Positions 8,767 through 17,608 of a DNA stretch of 36,729 nucleotides are shown one piece after another. The notes below the pieces were generated by a model. The model did no database searches. It was not told where the DNA came from and saw only the letters and a list, made by a program, of their open reading frames with translations. Location: NCBI RefSeq assembly GCF_001953355.1, contig NZ_MPIY01000005.1, forward strand, positions 1 through 36,729. Direction: 5' to 3'. This DNA comes from Polynucleobacter sphagniphilus (GTDB lineage: Bacteria; Pseudomonadota; Gammaproteobacteria; Burkholderiales; Burkholderiaceae). The position numbers and the translations under genes are program-made. The stretch's first letter is position 1. Each line of letters starts with the position of its first letter.

Positions 8767-9999
8767 TTAAGCTAGCTTCTTTTTTGCGAGTAGTGGCAAC
8801 GTTGCAGCAATAATGGCGCATAGCGAAATCTGAATGAATCCAGCCCCAGTCCAGCCAAATGATCCTTTGAGTGCCGCCAAAAGATAGCCAGCAAATGCTG
8901 CAGGAATATACAAGCTAGCGACGAACAGTCCTGACGCTTTCGAGGCATAGGAGCGCTTTACGGATTTGATAATTCCTGCTGAAAGATTGGCGTATGCCAT
9001 GCCGCTGATAGAAGCGCCAAATAAGAAAGATAGCCCAATATGCACTGTCAGGGAATCACTGATACCTGAAAACAAGATGCCACCCGTGATTGAGGCCACA
9101 AGTAGCGAAATAAAAAGAAGTTTTTGATAGTTAAAGCGATCGCCAAGCCAGCCGCCAAAGAGAGACAGCAAAGCCCCTGCGCCATAAAAGCTGACTGCCA
9201 AGCCCGCTTGTTTTGGAGTGAATCCTAAAGCTTCGCGTAGGTAGGTTGGGTATAGGCCTAAATATCCGTAAATGGAGAGGCCAGCAAAAACGGTTGCCAA
9301 TGCCATGATCATTGGCGTTCTTGACAAAAGAGTGCCCCCGGATTCGTTATCAGCAATAGTTTCTTGTGCGGTGCTCGGGGTGGCAACGGACTCGCTAAAC
9401 CATGGCTTGACAAAAAGGACAATCAAAATGAATGTTGGGAGGCCTGCCAAACCAAATACGATAAAAGGAGTTTGCCAATTTGTAATGCCTAAGATGGCGG
9501 CACCCAAGTTTGGCCCCAGAATAGCCCCAATTCCAAATGTAAAGTTAAGTGAACTTGCCGCCACAGCGCGATGATTAAGAAAGTAGGTGGTGCCAATTGC
9601 CAAAATTGCAGTTAGCTGCATCGCCTCACCTAGACCAGAGATAAAACGGTAAATAATTAAATCCGTTAATGTGGTTGCGTACCCTGTTAAGTAGGTGGCA
9701 ACGGAGAATAAAACAAGTCCCAGTAAGACGACATTCTTACGCGACATTTTGCTGAGCAAGAAACCTGTGGGGATGCCAGCGAGCCCCATGCCCAATGTAA
9801 ATACAGTAGAAGCTAGGCCGACCTGTGGAAGTGATAGTTCCAAGGCTTTGCGAACATCACTGGCAAGAACAGAAAATAACTGACGGTCCATCGCATTGAC
9901 AACATAAGAAAGCAAGAGAACAACAAACATCAGCAATGCCCATTTTGGGTTTTCCAAATGGAGGGTTTGCTTTTGAGGGATTGGATTGGCGTTGCTCAT
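8767..9999 (-). CDS. MFS transporter
   Basis: A 410-aa major facilitator protein with about 12 hydrophobic segments and the typical MFS loop motif degenerate at FLLSKMSRKNVVLLG (loop 2-3) and GGWLGDRFNYQKLLF (loop 8-9). A conserved NAMDRQLF in helix 1 is like the anion:cation symporter (ACS) branch, whose members import carboxylates. It lies downstream of the deacetylase and amidase genes on the same strand (46-base gap to the deacetylase), so its substrate is probably related to theirs, such as an amide or ureide-type nitrogen compound. That is inference. Confidence 0.85.
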   Translation of the reverse strand: MSNANPIPQKQTLHLENPKWALLMFVVLLLSYVVNAMDRQLFSVLASDVRKALELSLPQVGLASTVFTLGMGLAGIPTGFLLSKMSRKNVVLLGLVLFSVATYLTGYATTLTDLIIYRFISGLGEAMQLTAILAIGTTYFLNHRAVAASSLNFTFGIGAILGPNLGAAILGITNWQTPFIVFGLAGLPTFILIVLFVKPWFSESVATPSTAQETIADNESGGTLLSRTPMIMALATVFAGLSIYGYLGLYPTYLREALGFTPKQAGLAVSFYGAGALLSLFGGWLGDRFNYQKLLFISLLVASITGGILFSGISDSLTVHIGLSFLFGASISGMAYANLSAGIIKSVKRSYASKASGLFVASLYIPAAFAGYLLAALKGSFGWTGAGFIQISLCAIIAATLPLLAKKKLA

Positions 10000-10045
10000 A
10001 GTCGTTCCTTCATGTTTACGATGGCAATTGATTAAATGGCTGAGG

Positions 10046-10927
10046 TTAATTATTTTGTACTAGATAAATATCAAGAATTTCTGCTCCCGTACAAATCAGA
10101 ACCTCGTTATGGGCTTGAATGTAATCGAGCAATGCCTCTAAATATTTAATGCGATGCGGTGCACCAGTAAGGTAGGGATGAATAGATATAGCCATTACCC
10201 GTGGAATTTTCTCGCCCTCTAAATAGAGTCGATCAAATTGATCTTTGCCTCTTTGGAAAATTTCATCAGAGCGATGTTGTTGAACGGCAGAAATCACCAC
10301 GTCATTGATTTCAACGCTATAGGGGACCGAAACAATTTTTCCGGTTTCCGTTTTGATTGATACGGGTTGATCATCCAGCACCCAGTCAGCGACATACTCT
10401 ATGCCAGCAGCGGCAAGTAAGTCAACGGTGGTTTCTGTCTCTGTAATACCGGGGCTTTCCCAGCCACGCGGCGGCTTGCCAGTAAATTCAGTAATTGCAG
10501 CAATCGTCTTGGCTATGGCTTCAGCCTGATCTTCTACCTTATGCATCGGCTTTTGCTCAAACCCATGGCCCATAAAGTCCCAGCCAGCCTCACGAGCTGC
10601 TTCACAGGCCTCAGGATATACAGTAAGAGCAGATCCGTTGACGGCGAAAGTGGCCTTAATCTTGCGACTCTCTAAGGCTTCTAGAAATCTCCAAAAGCCC
10701 ACGCGCATTCCGTACTCATGCCATGCCCAGTTGGGAACGTCTGGTAATAGGGGTTGCCCCATCGGGGGAGATAAAACAGTTCTTGGCATTGCTAAAGCAG
10801 GGGACCAATTCTCCACATTAACAATAATCCAGACTGCAACGCGTGCTTTTTTAGGGAGAATAAAAGGCTTACGTTTGATGATCGAGGCATATGGAATGCG
10901 ATCTCTGATTGGGGTTAGGCTAGTCAT
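10046..10927 (-). CDS. Polysaccharide deacetylase family protein (PuuE-like)
   Basis: A 293-aa NodB-fold hydrolase of the PuuE/allantoinase-like type. The metal-site region is WDFMGHGFEQKPMH, with two His. The first NodB aspartate position reads VNVENWS. PRGWESPGITETE corresponds to the RxPxG-type motif, and SIHPYLTGAPHR supplies the last His. Members cleave allantoin-like cyclic amides or N-acetyl groups. Its neighbours are an amidase and an MFS importer on the same strand, which favours a small cyclic amide over a polysaccharide. Confidence 0.82.
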   Translation of the reverse strand: MTSLTPIRDRIPYASIIKRKPFILPKKARVAVWIIVNVENWSPALAMPRTVLSPPMGQPLLPDVPNWAWHEYGMRVGFWRFLEALESRKIKATFAVNGSALTVYPEACEAAREAGWDFMGHGFEQKPMHKVEDQAEAIAKTIAAITEFTGKPPRGWESPGITETETTVDLLAAAGIEYVADWVLDDQPVSIKTETGKIVSVPYSVEINDVVISAVQQHRSDEIFQRGKDQFDRLYLEGEKIPRVMAISIHPYLTGAPHRIKYLEALLDYIQAHNEVLICTGAEILDIYLVQNN

Positions 10928-11006
10928 GGAAGTGTTTTCCTCTTCACTGATGCATACATGTCGAACATACTATATTTAATTGAATGAACCTGGGTAACTA
11001 GATTCA

Positions 11007-12182
11007 TTATTTTGGTGCAACTATTTGCTCAAGAAGTGCCAAATCCATATTGCGATTGCCCAAGATCGAGATTCCAAAAGGGGCGCCTTCAATTTGCAGC
11101 AAAGGGAGGGTGACTTGGGGAAGTCCGCATAGTCCGGCAATGCACAATAATTGGAATGTATTTTTTCGGAAAGCATCAAATTCCTCCATTGAGGAATTTA
11201 GTTTTGGCGCCACATCAATTACGGTGGGAAGGATTAAAAAGGTATTTCCCGATAATAATTTTTGCATCGCTAAAATAATTTCCGCTTGTTCGGCTTTGGC
11301 TTTGAGAACCTGCTCCTCATTAATGAGCTTAGCCGCCTCAAAGCGTTCCTTGACGCCAGGACCAATGTCCTGAATATGAGACTGAACCCATTGACCATGC
11401 TCTTTCCATGCCTCCGCAGCCTGAAGGATACGAAACGTTTCCGTCCAATCTTTTAGATGCCCCGAGCCAATACTTATAGTGGGAATGTCTGTCAAGTTAA
11501 GGTGCTTGCTAACCGCTTCTTTGCTCTGGGTGGCCAATGCTGAAGGTAATAAATCGAAAGCTTCTTTTATATAAGCAAAGGTAGGCTCATAGATTGGGGT
11601 GGGCCCTTTTAATAAGATCTTCCCAAGCTCTAGAAGAATTTGAGCATCTCTCGAGAACCATCCCAAGGTATCAAAACTTTTGGCTAGGGGCCGCGCCTCT
11701 GCAAGACTAATGCACCCATGAGTCGGTCTAAAACCATAAATCCCGCAAAAGCTAGCAGGTGCCCTTACTGAGCCTCCGGTATCAGATCCTATGGCAAAGT
11801 CTACCAATCCTGCTGCTACCGCTGCAGCTGAGCCGCTAGAGGATCCCCCGGGAACGCGATCCGGCGCCGCACAATTAACAGGAGTCCCGTAATGGGGATT
11901 CATTCCCAAGATACTGTATGTAAGCTCGTCGGTGTGGGTTTTACCAATCAGTGATGCGCCAGCATGAAGCAAAGCTTCGATAAATTCAGCGGTCTTGTTT
12001 GGGATGGGGTGAGAATGAAGCCATGCTGGACTTCCAAATGAAGTAGGAACTCCAGCAATGTCGTAGTTATCTTTTACCCCGAATGATAGCCCTTTGAGTG
12101 GCCCCGAGGCAGTTGAAATAATTTCGATAGGAGCATGTTTGCAAAAGGCATTAACGTTATCGCGTTCAAAGATAGTGGGCAT
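11007..12182 (-). CDS. Amidase signature family protein
   Basis: A 391-aa amidase with the Ser-cisSer-Lys triad visible: Lys in SFGVKDNYDIAG (about residue 36), the glycine-rich PGGSSSGSAAAVAAG block, and the nucleophile region IGSDTGGSVRAPASF. At 391 aa it is shorter than GatA (about 485 aa), which argues for a catabolic amidase rather than the tRNA amidotransferase subunit. It lies 79 bases upstream of the deacetylase on the same strand, consistent with stepwise hydrolysis of an amide substrate that the MFS protein imports. Confidence 0.9.
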   Translation of the reverse strand: MPTIFERDNVNAFCKHAPIEIISTASGPLKGLSFGVKDNYDIAGVPTSFGSPAWLHSHPIPNKTAEFIEALLHAGASLIGKTHTDELTYSILGMNPHYGTPVNCAAPDRVPGGSSSGSAAAVAAGLVDFAIGSDTGGSVRAPASFCGIYGFRPTHGCISLAEARPLAKSFDTLGWFSRDAQILLELGKILLKGPTPIYEPTFAYIKEAFDLLPSALATQSKEAVSKHLNLTDIPTISIGSGHLKDWTETFRILQAAEAWKEHGQWVQSHIQDIGPGVKERFEAAKLINEEQVLKAKAEQAEIILAMQKLLSGNTFLILPTVIDVAPKLNSSMEEFDAFRKNTFQLLCIAGLCGLPQVTLPLLQIEGAPFGISILGNRNMDLALLEQIVAPK

Positions 12183-12260
12183 GGGATCTCAGGGGGTAAA
12201 AATTAAAAGTCCCTATCAGTGTAGGTGATCTGCGCAAATTTAGCTGGGAGCTTATAAACA

Positions 12261-12288
12261 AAAACCCCGCTATTGCTAGCAGGGTTTT
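12261..12288 (-). terminator. Rho-independent terminator of the lactate permease gene
   Basis: A perfect 12-bp stem (one G-T pair), 12261-12272 with 12277-12288, has a 4-base loop and is followed by TTTGTTT on the minus strand. It lies 45 bases past the permease stop codon. Confidence 0.88.
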
Positions 12289-12332
12289 ATTATTGCAACC
12301 CTGAAATTTCAGGGCCTCTTCTACTGAGCTAT

Positions 12333-13994
12333 TTACTTCACCACCATCAAGGTAAATGGTGAAACATAGGCTTGCAGGGTAACCAAGATACCTACTAAAC
12401 AAGCTAATGCAATGGAGTGGAAGAATACAAAGCGCAGAATGGTTCCTTCGTGGTTAAACCAACGAGTCGCTGTGGATGCTACAACGATCGATTGTGCATC
12501 GATCATTTTGCCCATCACGCCACCAGAGCTGTTGGCTGCTCCCATCAAGTTTTGACTCAGACCCAATTGGTCAGCAGCCACCTTTTGCATACCGCCAAAC
12601 AAGACGTTTGAGGCTGTATCTGAGCCAGTCAAGGCTGTGCCCAACCATCCCATCAAGGTTCCAAAGAAGGGGTAGAGGGCGCCAGTTGCAGCAAAAGCCA
12701 AACCTAAAGTGGTGTCCGTTCCAGAGTAGCGGGTTACTGTGCCCAAGCCCAACATCAAGCAAATGGTGATTAATGAGTAACGCACCAACCAAATTGTTTT
12801 ACCGTAGTTCACAATCAAGCTGATTGGGTTGTATTTCATTAACAAACCACTGATGATGGCTGCAACTAAGATGGCAGTACCACTTGCCGACAGTAAGCCA
12901 AAGACATATACCGCTGCTTCTTTGGTTGGCACCGGAACGGCAGGAGCCACCTTTTCAACCATATTGTGCAGCCCCTCGATTGGGAATTTCGGAGCAAAGA
13001 TGCCATTCATATAGGCTTTTACTTCTGGTAAGCCCCAAATAAAGACGAGCACAGTCAAGATGATCCAAGGCAGCCAGGCGCGAATCACATCGGCGCGTGG
13101 ATGTTTTTGTGGAATAGATGGTGCCTGTGCATCACCTCCATCGGCCTCATGATTTTTGAGGGTAGTAGATTTCCAAATGGTTTTTGGTGACCAAACCTTC
13201 AAAAACAATACAAGAGCAGTCATTGAAACCAATGCAGAAATCACGTCCACTAATTCAGGTCCAATGTAGTTTGATACATAGAACTGGGAAACTGCAAAGC
13301 TGATGCCAGTTACGAAAATAGCAGGCCAAACTTCCCACATTGCCTTGCGACCAACAAAGGCCCAGATCAGCCAGAAGGGCACAAGGAAGGAGAAGAATGG
13401 CAATTGACGGCCAACCATAGCGGAGATAGCCATGACATCGTAGCCATGCACTTTAGCTAAAGTAATAATTGGAATACCTAAGGCGCCAAATGCGACTGGT
13501 GCAGTGTTGGCAATTAACGATAAGCCGGATGCAGCCAGGGGTGTAAACCCAAGGCCAATCAAGATTGCAGCGGTCACCGCCACTGGAGTGCCAAATCCTG
13601 CCGCACCTTCAAAGAAGGCGCCAAATGCAAAGGCGATTAAGAGTAACTGGAGGCGGCGATCTTCAGTGATGCCAGCAATAGAATCTTGCAAGATCTTAAA
13701 TGAGCCATTTTGCTCAGTCAGTTGGTGCAAGAAAATAATATTGAGAACAATCCAGCCAATTGGTAGTAGACCAGTTAGGCCACCCAAGAGAGCTGCTTTG
13801 CTAGCCATTTCCATTGGCATACCGTAAATAACGATTGCTACGATCAGGGCGCTCAGAAGGCCCAAACCTGCTGCAATGTGGGCTTTCATGTGCAGGAATG
13901 CCAAACCAACTAACATGACAACAACCGGAACTGCTGCCAAGAGAGTTGATAGGACCATATTACCCATTGGGTTGTAGATTTGTTGCCAAACCAT
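12333..13994 (-). CDS. lldP: L-lactate permease
   Basis: A 553-aa membrane transporter of the LctP family, full length (E. coli LldP is 551 aa). It starts MVWQQIYNP and carries the strongly conserved AFAFGAFFEGAAGFGTPVAV block near residues 116-135. TGSDTASNVLFG and ANSSGGVMGKMIDAQSIVVA lie in the C-terminal half. It imports lactate or glycolate with protons across the inner membrane. No lactate dehydrogenase is adjacent. The nearest alpha-hydroxy-acid oxidase is about 8 kb away and appears exported. It looks monocistronic. Confidence 0.96.
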   Translation of the reverse strand: MVWQQIYNPMGNMVLSTLLAAVPVVVMLVGLAFLHMKAHIAAGLGLLSALIVAIVIYGMPMEMASKAALLGGLTGLLPIGWIVLNIIFLHQLTEQNGSFKILQDSIAGITEDRRLQLLLIAFAFGAFFEGAAGFGTPVAVTAAILIGLGFTPLAASGLSLIANTAPVAFGALGIPIITLAKVHGYDVMAISAMVGRQLPFFSFLVPFWLIWAFVGRKAMWEVWPAIFVTGISFAVSQFYVSNYIGPELVDVISALVSMTALVLFLKVWSPKTIWKSTTLKNHEADGGDAQAPSIPQKHPRADVIRAWLPWIILTVLVFIWGLPEVKAYMNGIFAPKFPIEGLHNMVEKVAPAVPVPTKEAAVYVFGLLSASGTAILVAAIISGLLMKYNPISLIVNYGKTIWLVRYSLITICLMLGLGTVTRYSGTDTTLGLAFAATGALYPFFGTLMGWLGTALTGSDTASNVLFGGMQKVAADQLGLSQNLMGAANSSGGVMGKMIDAQSIVVASTATRWFNHEGTILRFVFFHSIALACLVGILVTLQAYVSPFTLMVVK

Positions 13995-14195
13995 GTGTTG
14001 CTCCTATTAATAAGTTAATGCGATTAGTTTTTGCTTATTTCTAAGCATTAAAAAGCCCAAGGACCTTTTGGATCTCCATCAATCACCTTGCAAATCAATC
14101 TTTATGGTTTTGTTGTAAAAATGATCAATTCGCTGTTTGGCGTATCAAAAATGCATATTACCCCATTAGCAGGGGCTCTTTTTGGGCGGGCGTAT

Positions 14196-14861
14196 TCAGA
14201 TTAACCCTGATACGATATTGATCGTCAAGGCCAAAATGGCTGTATTAAAAAAGAAGGCCAGTACGCAATGCACTAGTACCGTTCGCCGCATGGTCTGGCT
14301 GGAGATATTGACATCGGCAGTTTGTGACGAGGTGCCAATGATGCAAGCAAAGTACAGAAAGTCACCATAGTTAGGCAAGGGGGTGCTCGGGAAGTCGAGG
14401 CCGCCACGTAATTTTCCATCCCTAGAGGGCAGGTAATAGTAGTGGGCGTACTGTAGTGCAAACATGGTCTGTATAAAGGCCCAAGTCAGAACAATAGTGC
14501 AGGCTGCCAAGCCAATATGAGAGACTCTTCCGCTACCGGTAACGCCCTTGGCAACAATGGTCTCTGCAACGATTGCACCAATGGAGGCGAATGCAGCAAC
14601 AATGGCCATGGCTAGCACCACATATTGACCTTCATCGTTACGAAGTGCTCTTTCTTTAATGTCTTGATTTTTAGAAAAAATGAGTTGTGAAGTCAGGGCT
14701 AGATAGGACAAGACCATGACGTTCCAGCCGATGAGGGTGCGGGTCAGGGGAAGAAGAGCTAGGCTGGCTGGGAGTAAGTAGCTAACAGTAGCTCCCAAAA
14801 AAATAGCCAATATCAATCTAGGTCGAGATTGAATCATTTGAAGTAGTGGAACTTTTTGCAT
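14196..14861 (-). CDS. DUF1345 family membrane protein
   Basis: A 221-aa integral membrane protein with about five hydrophobic segments. It has the DUF1345 blocks RLILAIFLGATVSYLLP, WNVMVLSYLAL, then FALQYAHYYY, GGLDFPSTPLPNYGDFLYFA and GTSSQTADVNI. The function is unknown, though the conserved GDFLYF...QTSD-like segment resembles ion-channel pore loops. It starts at ATG 14859-14861 and is divergent from azlC with a 93-base gap. Confidence 0.88.
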   Translation of the reverse strand: MQKVPLLQMIQSRPRLILAIFLGATVSYLLPASLALLPLTRTLIGWNVMVLSYLALTSQLIFSKNQDIKERALRNDEGQYVVLAMAIVAAFASIGAIVAETIVAKGVTGSGRVSHIGLAACTIVLTWAFIQTMFALQYAHYYYLPSRDGKLRGGLDFPSTPLPNYGDFLYFACIIGTSSQTADVNISSQTMRRTVLVHCVLAFFFNTAILALTINIVSGLI

Positions 14862-14954
14862 AGGCTATGCCAAGCTTAACTTAAATAAGTGTTAGCCGCG
14901 AAATTTGATAATCCAGTATTCTTTTCTAATTGTTAGCTCTGTGAGTATGCATCG

Positions 14955-15674
14955 ATGTATTTAAAGAGAGTAAGGCAGTCACCCGCTTTTTTTGAGGGAT
15001 TGAAGGCTATGGCAGAGCCTGCCTTAGCGTTGATTGCCTGGTCAATCGTCACCAATATCGCCTTGTTGTCTGCTGGCTTAAATGCCTCCCATACCTTTTG
15101 GTTCAATATATTGGTTTATGCTGGGTCAGCACAGCTGGCAGTCATCCCTTTGATTGTTGGGGATTATCCATTGTGGACTATTTGGCTCACCGCATTGATT
15201 GTTAACTCCCGCTTCATTATCTTTAGTGTGGCACTTCAGCCATATTTTAAAAAATACTCCTTTGTTCAGAGGCTTGGCATTGGCTATATCAACGGCGATA
15301 TCGTGTTCGTGAAGTTTTTAGAAAAATTTCCTATAACTAAGCATGGCAATAAAGCGGAAATACAATTATTTTATTTTCTGGGCTTGGCTCTGGGTAATTG
15401 GCTTGCATGGCAATTTGGGGTTTTGTTAGCGATTGCTTTTGAAACCCAAATACCAGGCTCATGGGGTCTTGGATTTGCAGGCACGCTTGCTCTGGTGGCG
15501 CTTGTCATTCCAACCATAAAAAATAAGACGGCATTGGTTTCTGCATTGATGGCCGCTCTTACATGCGTACTGACTATTAACTTGCCTTATCGCCTCACTA
15601 TTGTTTGCTCAGTGATTGCAGGTGTACTTGCTGCTGCATGGATGGACCGTGCTATTAGTAAGGGGGCGCGATGA
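14955..15674 (+). CDS. azlC: AzlC family branched-chain amino acid exporter, large subunit
   Basis: A 239-aa membrane protein with the AzlC layout: FFEGLKAMAEPALALIAWSI at the start, then NILVYAGSAQLAVIPLI and VNSRFIIFSVALQPYF. With AzlD it exports branched-chain or similar amino acids. I keep the ATG at 14955 because the FFEGL motif just downstream is conserved at the N-terminus. The azlD start overlaps its stop as ATGA, so the two are translationally coupled. Confidence 0.88.
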   Translation: MYLKRVRQSPAFFEGLKAMAEPALALIAWSIVTNIALLSAGLNASHTFWFNILVYAGSAQLAVIPLIVGDYPLWTIWLTALIVNSRFIIFSVALQPYFKKYSFVQRLGIGYINGDIVFVKFLEKFPITKHGNKAEIQLFYFLGLALGNWLAWQFGVLLAIAFETQIPGSWGLGFAGTLALVALVIPTIKNKTALVSALMAALTCVLTINLPYRLTIVCSVIAGVLAAAWMDRAISKGAR

Positions 15675-16003
15675 TCGGATTTGATTTATGGCTTGCTTTT
15701 TTCGGTTTGATCATCATTACCTTTATTAGTAGAGGGCTTTTTTTACTGATGGGCGACAAGTTTCACATTTCAGAGAGTATTCATGAGTTTTTGCGCTATG
15801 CCCCTACTGCGGCTTTGATTGCCATCATTCTGCCCGAGGTCATTTTTACAAAAAATACAGCGCACTTCTATGAGCTCAATGTATGGTCGCCACAGCTCTT
15901 TGGTGGAATAGCAGCAGTGATCGTTTTTTTATTCACAAAAAGCATGCTGGTAACTATCTTTATTGGCATGACCATCTTTACAGTCGCAAGATTTTTACTT
16001 TGA
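15671..16003 (+). CDS. azlD: AzlD family branched-chain amino acid exporter, small subunit
   Basis: A 110-aa protein with four hydrophobic segments. Conserved features are FISRGLFLLMGD, FLRYAPTAALIAIILPEV and a C-terminal TKSMLVTIFIGM. It is the small partner of AzlC, with which it overlaps by 4 bases. Confidence 0.88.
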   Translation: MIGFDLWLAFFGLIIITFISRGLFLLMGDKFHISESIHEFLRYAPTAALIAIILPEVIFTKNTAHFYELNVWSPQLFGGIAAVIVFLFTKSMLVTIFIGMTIFTVARFLL

Positions 16004-16593
16004 GCCTTGTGGTAACAAGAAAGCCCAACCAAGTTTCCCCGTTGGGCTTCGCCTTCCGCTAAGGGGAGGCTTGTGCGAATATGAAAGATTAAGGTTTCAT
16101 AACGCCGAGCACATAGATGTGCTCACTAAGTTACTGGCGGTTGCCAGTGCGGGCTACACATTCTCTGTAAACCCACAGCTTCATCCTATGCTTGCTTTTG
16201 CTATTCGTCAAATGAATTTATAGATAGTTTAGTTATTAAAGGGGATGGAAGCTAAAAAACGTCTTGAACTAAATGAATCGCTGCATTGGTTTCACAGCTA
16301 CATTTGTAGCTTATGAGCGCGAGGGGTTTCTATTCCGGGGTGATCGGGGCATCATATGGCTACGTGTATATGCGATTCTCAATTTCATTTGGCGCTAGTG
16401 AGACAAGTGTGATTGTATTTAGCAATCAACGATCTTCATATTTCGATTGCGCCTCGTTTTGCCGATGATACAAATGGCATAGTGATTTGTGCTGATGTCT
16501 ATGATGGTAGCTAATTAACTCGCTTACTCATTCGTTAAGATAAGTGCACACTGAGATTGAAGTGAAAGCTATTTGAAAAGGCAATGTCGTTCA
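16004..16593. other. Gene-poor stretch with a chain of hairpins
   Basis: No protein gene is supported here. From 16021 to about 16175 there are six consecutive short stems: 16021-16049 (9 bp), 16051-16070 (7 bp), 16081-16100 (6 bp), 16107-16124 (8 bp, 2-base loop), 16133-16148 (6 bp) and a weak one near 16155-16169. A further perfect stem lies at 16296-16311. The first could serve as the azlCD terminator but lacks a T-run. Several short open frames (16071-16223 and about 16272-16401) lack ribosome sites. It may encode a structured RNA or be a decayed gene. Confidence 0.45.
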
Positions 16594-17535
16594 ATGGAAC
16601 TCAAACAATTAAAGTATTTCGTAAGCGTTGTAGAGCATGGCAGCATGGGTAAGGCAGCGCTTGCCTTGGGTGTGGTTACATCCGCTCTTAGTCAGCAAAT
16701 TAGCAGACTAGAAAGCGAGTTGGCAATTCGTTTGCTTGTGCGCACATCAGGTGGCGTTGTTCCAACCGAGGCGGGTTTGGCTTTTTGTCAGCAAGCTCAG
16801 TTAACTTTGCGTCATGCAGATGATGCCATTCTTGCTGCGCGCTCCGCCCGCTTATCTGGCCATGTGAGTGTTGGCCTCGCACCCAGTACAGCGAGTGTAA
16901 TAGGCCTCCCTTTTTTGAGGGCGATGCAAGAGCGGTATCCAGAAGTTCGCCTGCGTTTGGTAGAGAGTCTTTCTGGGCATTTGGAGTCGATGTTGATTGG
17001 GCGACAAATTGATCTGGCTATTTTATTTAGAGAGATTCCCACCCAACGTTGGAGCTTTGTACCGCTTTTGGACGAACACCTTTTTTTGATAGGACATGCC
17101 AGCATGAAAGGCATGCCCTCCGGATCTAAGGTAGCACTCTCCAGGTTAGGGGGGTTGCCCCTCATTTTGCCAAGTGGATCACATGGCTTGCGTGCGCTAC
17201 TCGATGGCGCGTTTAGGGGTAGCCAATCTCACCCGCAGATTGCCCTTGAGGTTGATGGATTAGCCATGCTCATGGATGCAGTCCGTGGTGGACTTGGTGC
17301 GACCATTCAACCAGGTGCGGCACTGGCACACATCCAAAATCATTCTTTAGTAAGTGTGCGCATAGCTGATAAGGATGCAGTTCGGCCTAACTTGATTGTC
17401 AGCGTTTCGGATAGTGAGCTTTCACCAGCTGGGCTTGCAGCGCGTGTAGTGTTAGCTGATGTAAGTCGTCAATTGGTTCTGGCTGGTGACTGGCCTGGTG
17501 CAAGCTTACGCTCCCACAATCTTCACAAAAAGTGA
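16594..17535 (+). CDS. tcuR: LysR-type regulator of the tricarballylate locus
   Basis: A 313-aa LysR regulator. The N-terminal winged helix-turn-helix is MELKQLKYFVSVVEHGSM ... LGVVTSALSQQISRLE (residues 1-37). The substrate-binding domain runs from about residue 90. I use the ATG at 16594, because an upstream in-frame TTG would add seven unsupported residues. It sits 73 bases upstream of tcuA on the same strand, the position of tcuR in other tcu loci, where the protein responds to tricarballylate. The family call is firm; the gene name comes from context. Confidence 0.85.
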   Translation: MELKQLKYFVSVVEHGSMGKAALALGVVTSALSQQISRLESELAIRLLVRTSGGVVPTEAGLAFCQQAQLTLRHADDAILAARSARLSGHVSVGLAPSTASVIGLPFLRAMQERYPEVRLRLVESLSGHLESMLIGRQIDLAILFREIPTQRWSFVPLLDEHLFLIGHASMKGMPSGSKVALSRLGGLPLILPSGSHGLRALLDGAFRGSQSHPQIALEVDGLAMLMDAVRGGLGATIQPGAALAHIQNHSLVSVRIADKDAVRPNLIVSVSDSELSPAGLAARVVLADVSRQLVLAGDWPGASLRSHNLHKK

Positions 17536-17608
17536 AGACTACTTGTCAATATTGGTATATCGTAGAACACGCTGTCCTGCTAAAGTAAATTTTTAATCAG
17601 GAGTGTAG

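Noticed and set aside
16021..16049. Integron attC-like site (GCCCAAC ... GTTGGGC matches the R'' and R' core boxes)
   Set aside because: The boxes are only 11 bases apart, far too close for an attC site, and there is no integrase, cassette or second site.
16071..16223. Small protein gene with a TTG start
   Set aside because: The purine-rich site lies only 1 base before the TTG, the product has no family likeness, and the stretch overlaps the hairpin chain.
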